The notes below the pieces were generated by a model that saw nothing but the letters and a program-made list of their open reading frames with translations, was not told where the DNA came from and ran no database searches. Below, piece by piece: positions 1 to 10,243 of a DNA stretch of 64,000 nt. Origin of the DNA: Daucus carota subsp. sativus (Eukaryota > Streptophyta > Magnoliopsida > Apiales > Apiaceae); NCBI RefSeq assembly GCF_001625215.2, contig NC_030386.2, positions 24,150,545 through 24,214,544 of the forward strand, given 5' to 3'. The translations under genes were made by a program, and so were the position numbers. The stretch's first letter is position 1; the number at the start of each line of letters is the position of its first letter.

Positions 1-396
1 CTGCCGTTTGATGTCCTTCTCTTTTAGATGCTTTGTTGGGTCAGTAAAGTCAAACACAACACAGCATAAATTTAGTTTTTTTATAAATAAATTCTGCTTT
101 TCAGAATTTGAAACATCTCTGAAACTAGGCAAGGCTTCATATTGGAGAACCATCTGAGCCTCGCTCACCTTTGAATCTAACTTTAGAGGATGCTTGTTTC
201 CATTATTCACTCCTGAATCAGATGAAGAATTAAGACCACGGGGAGAAGTTGCATTCTTCCCGGTCCAGTTACTAGCAATGTCATTGCTTCTAGAACTTGT
301 AGAAGCAATTGCAGATGAAGCAGACGATCCTCCATCACGATTCTCACTTGACTTATGTGGCTTCTTGGGGAGCCGGTTAAGTATTTGTTTAAGCAT
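1..396 (-). CDS. PP2A B' (B56) regulatory subunit, N-terminal part
   Basis: This is the first 132 codons of a B'-type regulatory subunit of protein phosphatase 2A, which directs the PP2A core enzyme to its substrates. The frame opens with ATG at 396 on the minus strand and reads MLKQILNRLPKKPHKSSENR. A Ser/Asn-rich linker follows, then the family signature YEALPSFRDVSNSEKQNLFI (about residues 88-107) and CCVVFDFTDPTKHLKEKDIK (about 112-131), which is the start of the HEAT-like B56 fold. Plant B' proteins usually have about 500 residues, so most of the gene lies beyond the left edge. In plants the N terminus up to this region is often one exon. The symbol is left empty because several B' paralogues share this N terminus. 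The family call is secure; the paralogue is not. Confidence 0.93.
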   Translation of the reverse strand, partial: MLKQILNRLPKKPHKSSENRDGGSSASSAIASTSSRSNDIASNWTGKNATSPRGLNSSSDSGVNNGNKHPLKLDSKVSEAQMVLQYEALPSFRDVSNSEKQNLFIKKLNLCCVVFDFTDPTKHLKEKDIKRQ

Positions 397-1430
397 CACT
401 TAAATCAGAACTTCACTTCTTTCCACCGGAACCTTCAAAGACAAAAGACCTCTAAAAAAGCAGTGCAGCTAAAACCAAACAGATGGATTCAATATAATCT
501 ATAGCCAGTTGCCTTTAATAGATGTAACAAGGAAGACCAAACCACCCTTGAGCCTTTTATATTCTCCACCATCAAAAGAGCATCATCCATACTAACCCCC
601 TCTCCATCTGAAAAATAAAAAATCAAAATCAAAAAAAAAATTACAGAGCAATACATATAAATCTCCGGTCATGTTTGTCATCATACTACTCTAATCTTAA
701 AGTGCTCAAATTCTATAGACAAAGTTTCAGTCATTTAGATAATGCCAGAAATTAATCACAAACATGATCCAACATCCTTAAATTCAACAAAATCAGAACA
801 AATCATAAATCAAAAAAATTCTTAGGTTAATCCAAACAAACAGATACATAACACAGTAAATCACAAAAAGATAAATCCATCATACCCTTTCTTTCAAATT
901 AACATACAACACCCTCCAAATTAAAATCACCAACTCAAAAAATACACAAAAAACCAAGTCAAAACAGCAAAAACAACAATCTTTTACTTGTACAAGTTCA
1001 TGAGAGCAAGATATATTCAAGTGGGGTTTACAAACTCACCTTAGTTGACAATAATTCAAGATCCAAGAACATAAAGATCCAGTTATGATCTGCAATACCC
1101 AGATAGCAGCTTCACCTACAACACATATAAAAAAACAAATAATGGGTAAAAATAAATAAAACAAACTTAATTACAGCATTACAAGTATCATTAAAGTAAA
1201 CAAGATAACAGACACTTACATCAACTTTTTGCTGCTTCAGCCAATCAAGATCGAGTCTTTTTAAGTAGTTCAAGACTAAAAATAGATACACATATATGTA
1301 TGTATGTATAATCAAAAAAATAAAGACAAGGGAAAATGATAAAGAGAGAGAGAAATAGAAGAAAGATGGGTTGCTAATGCTAATAGGTTCTGGTGACTGC
1401 TTACTGATGATGATATTTTTGGGGTGAGCT
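397..1430 (-). other. 5' leader and probable leader introns of the PP2A B' gene
   Basis: No coding sequence is visible here. On the minus strand there are donor-like sites (reverse complement GTAAGT near 1214-1220 and GGTGAG near 1036-1042), suggesting that the 5' untranslated leader is split by one or more introns. The transcript would then start near 1400, where CT/GA-rich tracts occur. The short frames in this stretch are not supported as genes. The leader structure is inferred only from splice-like motifs. Confidence 0.4.
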
Positions 1431-2043
1431 ACAAATTTGTTTCATTTTATGCCTTTCTTTTCCTTTTCTCAACTTTCTCGTGCAGCTTTTTTTCAGATAA
1501 TTATGAATATATATTAGCTAATATAATATATAAATATTGTTTTTAGTTATGAATTTAATATATTGTATTTTTTGTATTTAATATATTGTATTTAAATTTA
1601 ATTTTATGCGAATTTTTGATCAAAAGTCGCATATTTGATGTAGATTTTTTACAATTTAGATATATTTCAAAATCTTGTGGATCCGATGGAATTCAAAATA
1701 TTTAAAATACACTGAACAATAATTATAAGAGTCTATCATTTTATAAAGTCCAAAAAAATTCATCAATATTCGAATATCATCAGATTCTAATGAATTTTGA
1801 ACAATCTCAATGGAATATAAACAAATTCTAAAATATAATTTAAAATCTTGATCGAATATACCAACTTTTATACTGGCATAATTTAAAATCTAAATTGAAT
1901 ATTATTGTATATTCAATTCAGATTTTAGATTACTTCCACGTTCCACCCATAGTCACACACACTCTCTCTCCATCGCAAGAAGACCCTGCCTCTTTTTCAA
2001 GCCCCACACAACCCCCTCCCCCTCCTTCATCACCTTCTCCTCT
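1431..2043. other. AT-rich intergenic spacer
   Basis: This is an AT-rich spacer with no supported gene. The CT/CA-rich stretch from about 1945 to 2043 resembles a plant 5' leader. After the insertions at 2052-2653 and 2662-4308 it would run into the coding-like fragment at 4337, so it may be the broken 5' part of an old gene. Confidence 0.4.
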
Positions 2044-2051
2044 CCCTTATA

Positions 2052-2653
2052 TAGGGTTAAAAATGGGGTGGGGAAAATGGGGAACCCGCCCCAACCCGTC
2101 CCAAATGGGGCAGATCCGCCCCGTTAATATGGGGAATGGGGTAGTGACGGGGAATGATTTTTTGCCCCGCCAAAATATGGGGCAAGTATGGTATTTGTTG
2201 AATCCCCGCGGAGATTCCCCGCCCCGCCCCGCATATATTTAATATAAATAAATAATTATATTTAATATAATATATTTATTATATATAATATAATATATTT
2301 ATTATTAATATTATTATTTTATAATACACAAAACTATAATTTTACAAGATATAACATGTCTCTTTGATTTCTATTATATTTAGTTTTTTACTTTAAATAT
2401 ACATGTCTCATATATTTTTTTTAAATTCTGAAGAAAAAATTACTAAATTTTAAAGTAATTATTTCAAGTGTAATATTATAGCAGCGGGGCGGGGCGGGGC
2501 GGGGCGAAATTATATTAAATCCCCGGTGGGGCGGGGATGGGGATCAAAAATAAATCCCCGCGGGGAATGGGGCGGGGATGGGGCATGGAAAATATATATG
2601 GGGCTGCTGGGAAATGAAGTCCCCGCCCTGAACCCGCCCCATTTTTAACCCTA
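2052..2653. mobile_element. Non-autonomous hAT-like element with GGGGC subterminal arrays
   Basis: The ends are a perfect 17-bp terminal inverted repeat, TAGGGTTAAAAATGGGG. They are flanked by a perfect 8-bp direct repeat, CCCTTATA (2044-2051 and 2654-2661), the TSD length of hAT elements. Inside each end are tracts of the GGGGC/GGGGA type (for example 2485-2506 and 2529-2585), while the centre is AT-rich and lacks coding capacity. It inserted next to, or into the end of, the larger inverted-repeat element that starts near 2662. The boundaries can be read directly; the superfamily call rests on the 8-bp TSD and the TAGGG termini. Confidence 0.85.
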
Positions 2654-2661
2654 CCCTTATA

Positions 2662-4308
2662 GGGGTTTGGGCCCTAAATAACTAAATTTAGGGTGGAAAT
2701 GCCCCAAATATCAAAATACCCAAAAGATGGCCCTCACTAACCAATGGAGACGCTGCTCGTGTAGCGTTTTTCTTAAAAAAAACAAAAACGCTACATCGTG
2801 TAGCGTCTTCCGTAATTTTATTTTTAAAAAACATTAAAACGTTAGACGCACTGGCGTCTTAACATATAAATATACACAAAACGCTAATGCCACAAGCGTC
2901 TTCATTTAATATACACCCTCAATTCAAACAAAACTGCTTTACTGTTATAAGTTCAATGCTTGATCTTTATTGATTCTTAATTAAATAAAAAAAAACGCTA
3001 TTGCCAGAAGTGTTTTGCCTTAAAACAATAATTTTGTTTTTTTTTAATTTGTTTGAATGAAAACTGAAATGGTTTAAAATGAATTAAAGCCTCGCATTAA
3101 TTTAATTTAAACTAAAGTATAAAATTAAAACACTAATTTTAAATGAATTAAAACACTAATGTATTTTGTTTTAATTTGTTTGAATGAAAAATAAAATGGT
3201 TTAAATTAAATTAAAGTCTCGCATTAATTTAATTTAAACTAAAGTACAAACTAATTATTCTGTAAGCCAAACCTAAACCCTAAATGTTAACGATTGTAAA
3301 TTAATTTATTCCGCCGACGTCTCGGCTTTAGGGCCTTCGGCCCTGCAGCCTCGCATTAATTATGGTTTAGGTTCGAGGGAGTAGGGCCTACCGGCCCTAC
3401 ACCCTCAATCCTAAACCCTAACCATCAACCAATTTAATATACAGTACGAATTAATCATTCTGCAACCCAAACCTAAACCCTAAATGTTAACGATTGTAAA
3501 TTTATTTATTCCGCCGGCGTCTCGACTTTAGGGCCTTCGGCCCTGCAGCCTCGCATTAATTAGGGTTTAGGCTCGAGGGAGTAGGGCCTACCGGCCATAC
3601 ACCCTCAATCCTAAACCCTAACCGTCGGCCATTTAATATACAGTACGAATTAATCATTCTGCAACCCAAACCTAAACCCTAAACGTTAACGATTGTAAAT
3701 TTATTTATTCCGCCGGCGTCTCGGCTTTAGGGCCTTCAGCCCTGCAGCCTCGCATTAATTAGGGTTTAGGCTCGAGGGAGTAGGGTCTACCGGCCCTACA
3801 CCCTCAATCCTAAACCCTAACCGTCGGCCAATTTAATATACAGTACGAATTAATCATTCTGCAACCCAAACCTAAACCCTAAATGTTAATGATTGTAAAT
3901 TAATTTATTCCGCCAGTTTCTCGTCTTTAGGGCCTTCGGCCGGCAGCCTCGCATTAATTAATGATACATTAAAATCTATTGTATCACTCGGATCAGTTGA
4001 ATTGCGCTTGAATCAGTTGGAACTTGGAATCCTCACTTACATTCAGTTGGAATGGGTTAATACTCAGCTGGTGTTAAGAGTTGGAGAAGGCCCAAATGTT
4101 TATACATACTAATAAGGTAAAGCGCTAGTTCACTTAGCGTTTTAATTTTTATTTGAACTATAACAACGCTTATGCGTGTAGCGTCTTGTGTAATAATAAA
4201 ACGCTACTGCGCCTGCGTCTCAAAATGGGTACTGAGGGCCATTTTTACAAAAATAGTTATTCGGGGCATTAAGTCTAATATTTGCGTTAATCAGGGCCAT
4301 TATTCCCC
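2662..4308. mobile_element. Large TIR element (Mutator-like?) with internal 200-bp tandem repeats
   Basis: The ends are imperfect inverted repeats of roughly 90 bp. The left end (GGGG, then GGCCCTAAATAACT, later ATGGCCCTCACT) matches the reverse complement of the right end (ACTGAGGGCCAT to ATTCCCC). Short inverted motifs of the type ACGCTA...TAGCGT recur inside both arms (2750-2900 and 4110-4220). The centre holds a tandem array at 3245-3958. No transposase frame is visible. A clean TSD is not apparent: TTATA-like sequence lies on both sides, but a hAT insertion has disturbed the left flank. Mutator-like is only a suggestion from the long TIRs. Confidence 0.6.
3245..3958. repeat. Tandem array, about 200-bp unit, 3.5 copies, with telobox-like motifs
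   Basis: The phrase CCTAAACCCTAAATGTTAA recurs with offsets of 200, 199 and 200 bp (starting near 3271, 3471, 3671 and 3871; one copy reads AAACG). Each unit has AAACCCTAA-type motifs on one strand and TTAGGGTTTAGG on the other, around a GC-rich core (TTTAGGGCCTTCGGCCCTGC). These resemble plant telomere/telobox sequence but are interspersed and are not a TTTAGGG array. Confidence 0.85.
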
Positions 4309-4336
4309 TTTATAATCTTCCCCATCTCTCTCCTAA

Positions 4337-4467
4337 GACGACCTCAAAAAATTCGCCGCTACCGTCGACTACGTCAAATCCGGCATGGTCCTCAGTGCCG
4401 AGCACCGACTCCACCGTCGCCTTAGTCGTCTCCAAACTCAGCCAACTCCTTGCCAACAACACTTAAT
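4337..4467 (+). pseudogene. Frameshifted coding-like fragment of unknown origin
   Basis: This is a GC-richer stretch in AT-rich surroundings. One frame reads DDLKKFAATVDYVKSG. After a shift, another frame reads STVALVVSKLSQLLANN, giving plausible protein in two frames joined by a frameshift. It lies just right of the large TIR element. I do not recognise the parent gene, and no start codon is visible. It is either a decayed exon or a captured fragment. Confidence 0.35.
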
Positions 4468-4884
4468 CCCAACTGCAACCATATCAGTCCCTTTAGTGTT
4501 GGGAGTATAAATAATTTTGAGTTACTTTTAAACTGAATTAGTTTGTTTTAGTTGGCTTTTAGGTTGCAATGTTTGGACCCACAAGCTATTTATTTTTTAT
4601 CTTGCAACCCGTTATAATTATTATGCAAATAAAAATAATTTTCAGTTTTTATTTTTAAAGTAGCATTTTTGGTTGCACATGATTGCTAGCAGTTGCATTA
4701 TTGCATATACAACCACTGTATTTTTTTTAATACTTTTAGAAAAATAGTATTTTTACAATTTATCTTAAAAAATAATTATTTTTTTGCAAAAAAACTTTGC
4801 AAAAATTCCTTTAAACTTGATTATTTATATATTTATATTTATATATTTATAAAAAAGTCCTATTCCAAAGATAGATAGAGATGC
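4468..4884. other. AT-rich spacer without genes
   Basis: Low-complexity AT-rich DNA. The 61-codon frame here is mostly Phe/Lys/Tyr/Ile from A/T runs and shows no protein character. Confidence 0.5.
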
Positions 4885-4892
4885 CCATAGAT

Positions 4893-6334
4893 TATGGGTG
4901 AGCAAAAATCCGAACAAATCCGAAACCGTAACCGAAACCGCTAAAAACCGCTAATAACCGAACCGTATAAAACCGAACCGAAACCGGAACCGAAAATCTG
5001 AAAACCGAACTCGAAACCGAATATTCGGTTCCGGTTATAGCTAGAAACCGATCCGCAAAAAACCGAACCGATCCGATTTTTAAATATATTTTATAATATT
5101 ATATGTATATATTTAATATTCTGGAACTTGATGTGTACTTGCTATTATAATAGCTTTAAAAGTATATGACTAGTTCTAATTAATCTACTTTTAGTACCAT
5201 TTTCGTTCAATAATAAACTTTTATTTAGTGCCATGCAGATTGCAAATTTCAGAATTTTTAGAAGCCTATGATGCCAAACCTATTATGACAGTTTACACAA
5301 ATCGGCAAAATGGGTTAACTTAAATTGTTGAGCTCCTAGTTCCAGTGAGAAATTATTATCTATTAAATCTAGGTTTAGTTCTGTATGGTTACCAAATAAT
5401 TTAAATCTGTTTCGTTACATGGTATAGTTGCAGACTTGCAGCTTTATAGCAGTGTTGCAACATGAACGCTGAATCCTCTTGTTTATCTGTAGATTAGACT
5501 TAATATTCACCCAGACTTATGTTTCTATTTTTTATGTTTTTGGCTTGTTTAAATTTTGGATTGATGTATATTTTTGATTAAATTTTAATTTTTCATGTAT
5601 AATAATTCATTCTTCTGTTTTCATGCGGTTTTTTAACCGAAACCGAACCGATAGAAACCGAATCCGAGGTTTTCGAACCGAAACCGAAACCGACGATGAG
5701 GTTGCGGTTGAGATTTTTGATTTTAAAAACCGAGGGTATGCGGTTCCGGGTGCGGTTTTATCCAAAAACCGCACCGAACCCGCATCCGCTCTCCCCTATA
5801 GGGGTGAGCATTCGGTCGGTCCGGTCCAAAACCGGACCGAACCGAATAGACCGAGGACCGAAGTTTTAATTTTTTTCGGACCGAACCGGACCGAAGTTTT
5901 ATAATGGACCGGACCGGACCGAACCAAAATAATTCGGTTCGGTCCGGACCGAAAGAACCGAAATTATTTTTAAAATAAAAAATTATATTATAAATAAAAC
6001 TAAAATTCATCTTTTATTTTAAAATTTTCATATTAATTAATCACCCCCAATTCATTAAACATAGATATAATTAAATTTACAAATTAGATATTATAATTAT
6101 AACATATAAGATATATAATATAAATATTAATTAAAATCATATATATTTCGGTCTATTCGGTCCGGACCGAAATATTTTTTTACGGACCGGACCGGACCGA
6201 ACTTTATTTCGGTCTATTCGGTCCGGACCGAATGGACCGAATTTTCAGAAAATTAGGACCGAACCGAACCGTGTAAATTCGGTTCGGTTCGGTTTTTCGG
6301 TTCCGGTTCGGTTTTGCTCACCCCTACTCCCCTA
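4893..6334. mobile_element. hAT-like element with AACCGA arrays, split by a second element
   Basis: The left end is TATGGGTGAGC and the right end GCTCTCCCCTA. Both are flanked by a perfect 8-bp TSD, CCATAGAT (4885-4892 and 6335-6342). The subterminal regions are built from AACCGA/CCGAAA-type motifs (4918-5065 and 5632-5790). The original element was about 906 bp; another hAT-like element (5799-6326) interrupts its last bases. There is no transposase: the open frames through the arrays are artefacts of a stop-poor short repeat. Confidence 0.85.
5799..6326. mobile_element. hAT-like element with GGTCCGGACCGAA arrays, nested
   Basis: The termini are TAGGGGTGAGC and GCTCACCCCTA (perfect 11-bp TIR), with the perfect 8-bp TSD CTCCCCTA at 5791-5798 and 6327-6334. 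The target was the terminal CTCCCCTA of the host element, so its right end now sits after the second TSD copy. The subterminal arrays use CGGTCCGGACCGAA-type motifs, different from those of the host element. No coding capacity. Confidence 0.9.
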
Positions 6335-6463
6335 CCATAGATAGGAAATGTTTTGTTGATTGAATTAAGGCCCAAGTAGCCATCTCAGCCCACGGTAATT
6401 ATAGCCGTTGACGCAATACAAAACTAGCCCAGATAAAAGTTGTTGAGCCCAGTTGGTAACTCC

Positions 6464-6471
6464 TATAAATA
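6464..6471 (+). promoter_or_regulatory. TATA box of the PUX1 gene
   Basis: TATAAATA lies 76 bp upstream of the PUX1 start codon, a normal plant TATA-to-ATG distance with a short leader. Inferred from motif and position. Confidence 0.6.
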
Positions 6472-6546
6472 GGCAAGCCGACGACAAAATAAGTGGGATC
6501 AATAAGACCGTGTTTGGGTGATTCATAACATTACTTCCTCTGCTCA

Positions 6547-9500
6547 ATGTTAATTGATTCTCCATCTGCTTTCAAACGAAGAAGGTTCACTACCATGGAT
6601 CCATTGGACGCAGAATCATCCAAGGTATCACATGTATCTCTGTGCTTCGTTATATCAGATGGGTCGGGTCGGTTTGGTTCTTGATTTTTGGGTTTAATAT
6701 AAGTAGTATAAATAGTTGTTAAGATGTTTTTATTTGAATTCTTGCCAAGTTTATTGTACCCTTTTGTGAAATTAGAAGGGTCATTTGATTTACTTGCTGG
6801 GATATTATGTATGTGTATCGTTTTAGTTGCAGCTTCTTGTGATTTCTTGTTGTTATATTGACTCTTTATATTATGATTGAGAAAAAGGTGATCACTTTTG
6901 TTTGTGAATTTAGAGGGATTCTTGCACTTGGGCATTCTGGGGCTTCTTGTTTTGGTATATTATAGTGTTAGCAATTTCTGGTATGTTACGTAGTTGATTG
7001 GGGATACCTCTTTTCTCGTGGTAACAAGGAATTGAGGGTTCGAGTTTTTAGCGGAGGCATGTGTATGAGTATCGGGGTAAAAGCTCTTGCCAAAACCCTA
7101 CTCGCTGTTTAAAAAGCAGGATGCTGTGATATTGGTCATTAGTCGGGGATGTTTAGGATCCTATGTCCATTTAAATTATTTGATTTGCTGTGATATTGGT
7201 CATTATATCTTCTATTGATTAGTAAAATAATCTTTTAGCAGTTTTTGTTTGCTGTTCTTCTTTTGGTGATCAGAAAAGCTATTTTGAAGTAATAAACTGT
7301 AGATTAACACGGAAGCTATTTTCTTTTTTTCATCATTGAAGTTGAGAGTTTGAAGTGGGAAAGCATCCTTAGTAACTAGATATGTTCAGCCTTGAGATTA
7401 GTGTAAATTATCTTCCTCGAGGTTTAAAAGTGTGCTTTATGTCAATGGGCTCATTATGTTAACTTTTCAATTATTTGATTCTTTTTCATGTGTGAATTAG
7501 GCAAAGCTTTTAGCTGCAAAAGAGAAGTTTGGACGAGATATCCGTGTTTTTGAAACGTCTATTGCTTCTCAAACACAGAATGATTTTGCCAATAGTGGTA
7601 CAATTCGCTTTTCCTTATTACTTGTACTGTTAGTTCAGAGTAGTAATTTTTTTATTATAATTGAAATTCATTCTCTCTCTTCCATCAGCAGATGAGCAAG
7701 ATGATTTTTATGAATTTACTCCAGAGGATTATTATCGCATATTGGCAACAAAAAAGCAAGGTACTGCATATTATGAGCATATCTTCTTAGGATAGGATGT
7801 GTAAATATCTTATGGTGTGATTGATATAAATCGAGTTCACCTCTCTATGGAGGGATCTAAAAAAAAGAAAGTGAATGGTCAAGCTCACAAGGTGAGAGAA
7901 TTTTTTTAGACTGACAACAGGGGCAGATAATTTTAACTAGTAACAGCTGATCATGTATATAGCATTATAGCATCATATTTTGTACTAATTGGTTAGGCAT
8001 GACTGTATTCTGTTCAAGTCATAGTATTTCTGCTGGACTTATGTTGTGTTTGGTTGGGGTGAATGGAATGGAATGGAATGAGTATAAATAAAAGAAAATA
8101 ATAGAATGTATGAGGGATGATTTTGGAAAAAATGAGTGAGTGCAAATTTTGTATGATAAGGTTTGGGTAGAAAATAGGTATGATAAGGAACGGGTCATTC
8201 CTTCACAAAATGGAGGGTTTGAGCTCTCGTTAAGGCCGATAGGAATGGAATGGTGGAAGTAATGAAATTATTATACATTCAACTAAATTATAGTTCGAAT
8301 CCCATTCCATTCCCTCCTTTTCATTCACCCCAACCAAACACATTAGTATGCACAACAAAAATCTCAGGTGGATTATCTGTATAGCCATGTTTTCATAATG
8401 ACATTAAATTGATTTGCTCAGATAAGTTTCTGAAGACTCGAAAAATCCGAGAATCAGAACAGGCTGCTCGCAGATCAAGAATAACCAAGGTGATGATTAG
8501 ACCATAGTTTTTCTGGATTATGTTTTACTTTATGGATCATTTATGGTTCATTTATGGTTCTGCAGGCTGTAATTCGGGTTCGATTTCCAGATAATAACAC
8601 ATTAGAAGCTACATTCCATCCATCAGAGACCGTTCAAAGGTTATTCGATCTTCTGATGAAAGTGCTTGCTCGACCAGAACAGCCATTTTATTTATGTAAG
8701 TCTTCTATCTGTACAATTCATACTAATGTTTATTATATGCTAATTGTTCAAAGTCTTACCTAGTTGATATTTAAACATGCACAAAGTTCGGTAAAAATTC
8801 TCATATTGTTGAATATTTCAGATACCACTCCTCCAAAGAAGCAAATAAAGGATTTGTCAGAGGACTTCTACTCTGCTGGTTTTGTTCCTGGTGCAATTGT
8901 CTATTTTTCAGAAAATATGCCAAAAGGTTGGTTTGCATTTTGTGATTACCTTGTAACCTAAAATTTGGTTAGGTGTTCATTGGGGGTGATGCAGTTTTTT
9001 TTGTTAATTTTTGCTTTTCACATGTTAACTTGCTTTAATGATATTATTCCATATTATTTTAGTCTGGATCTAGATCATATTCGTAAGAGAAAGATAGAAC
9101 ATTGTTGTTTTATATAATATGAAATCTTTGTTCGTGGAGACTTGGTGTGTCTATTGAAATTTTTTTGTCCAACATTATTTTAAGCAAAAACAATTTTTAA
9201 GGCACACTTATGAGCATGTTCTCATGTCTTTGTTCTAAGAACTTTTTGGTGTATTAACGAGACCATTTATATCTGTGCATGTTTCTGGTTACCTATATTT
9301 TTGGTAAAAAAATCACTATATTCCAAATGCACTATACGAAATATTCTTTGCTCTTCTGTAAGACTATTTGGAAAGAGAAGGTGGTTTATCATAGATATTC
9401 TTTTGTCCCTCTTGCTTTGGGGATAGTCCAAGGGAAGCTTAATACTGATGGGTGTCTAAGTGTTCCCTGAAGATTAGAAATCCATGCTACCTCGGCTTTA

Positions 9501-9941
9501 TGTTTATACCTCTGCATTTAATTAAGTTTTACCATCCGCTATGATACAGATCATTGATGTACGCGTACTGGGTAAACAAGCTCTTCGATTGTATACAAGC
9601 ATGAAACAGCTGAATAATACTGATAAAATTCTTGTTACTTCCTGAGTTTGAAACTTGTGAAGGTTCATAACTCCAAGCTGGTTTTACTGATTATATGTGA
9701 CTCAGCCTGTTTGTGCACCATTTCTTGTTGTGCAGGCCATGATGGAACAGACGCGTCAGGTCCCTTTCTTATTGATGAAATCATGTCATTGAAAGGCTTG
9801 GACCTTGTAGTTGAGCAAACAGGGAGTGTCCAACCGGCCGAGGCAATGAGAGAATCAGCTGCAGAAAACCCCTCCGCAGCTGTCCAAGATCAAAAGCCTA
9901 CAGAAAAGAAGGCAGTGAAACCAAAGTGGTTGAAAATGTGA
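6547..9941 (+). CDS. PUX1: Plant UBX domain-containing protein 1 (PUX1)
   Basis: PUX1 is a UBX-domain adaptor known in Arabidopsis to bind the hexameric AAA-ATPase CDC48 and promote its disassembly. I read seven coding exons: 6547-6624, 7501-7597, 7689-7760, 8422-8489, 8566-8695, 8822-8926 and 9736-9941. Together they are 756 nt, giving 251 residues, the length I recall for Arabidopsis PUX1. The N terminus MLIDSPSAFKRRRF matches the family start, so ATG 6547 is preferred over the later in-frame ATG at 6595. Next come FYEFTPEDYYRILATKK, then KTRKIREAEQAARRS, then the UBX fold at about residues 105-183 (AVIRVRFPDNNTLEATFHPS to FVPGAIVYFS). The C terminus ends KPKWLKM. Exon 3 has a CAGCAG acceptor, so it may begin at 7689 or 7692. 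A MITE sits in intron 3. A TATA box lies at 6464. Confidence 0.93.
8042..8342. mobile_element. Harbinger-like MITE in PUX1 intron 3
   Basis: Inverted ends TGTGTTTGGTTGGGGTGAAT on the left and ATTCACCCCAACCAAACACA on the right (the latter preceded by TTTTC), with GGAATGGAATGG motifs inside each end. TTA lies on both sides (8039-8041 and 8343-8345), consistent with a PIF/Harbinger-type 3-bp TSD. The element lies wholly inside the intron between exons 3 and 4 of PUX1. Confidence 0.75.
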
Positions 9942-10243
9942 CATTTGGGTATCTTTTTGCAAGCTATTGCTAGCTATGCAAGGAATTTGTGAACTTAAAT
10001 GTTGTTCTGCTTACAGAGTAAAGCTTCATCATCCAGTTATTTTGATTGTATAGCCCTCTTCTTTTCATTTTCTTTTGCTTGGTAGATAATTACATAATAG
10101 GAGACTTCTATGTGGGACATAGCCCAAAAATGGAGGTTCAAGTGCATCTCCAAGAGAATCCTAAACTAGCTCTTAAATCAAAATATGAGGAGGGATGAGA
10201 AAAAATATAGCTCCAAGAAATTCTTAATTCTTAGTGGCTCTCA
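9942..10243. other. PUX1 3' UTR and short spacer
   Basis: This should contain the 3' untranslated region of PUX1. From about 10140, CATCTCCAAGAG-type sequence marks fragments of the MITE cluster that follows. Confidence 0.5.

Noticed and set aside
1895-2242. 115-codon frame with Pro-rich segment
   Set aside because: It crosses the left end of a hAT-like element with GGGGC arrays; composition and boundaries are those of the element.
3245-3958. Possible interstitial telomere
   Set aside because: Motifs are single teloboxes within a 200-bp unit, not a TTTAGGG array.
5623-6010. Open frames of 93-95 codons on both strands, Arg/Thr/Glu-rich
   Set aside because: They run through CCGAAC-type short-repeat arrays that lack stop codons by chance; both strands are open and the protein is a repeat.
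6365-6935. Minus-strand frames of 66 and 134 codons
   Set aside because: They overlap the PUX1 promoter, first exon and first intron on the other strand and have no domain.
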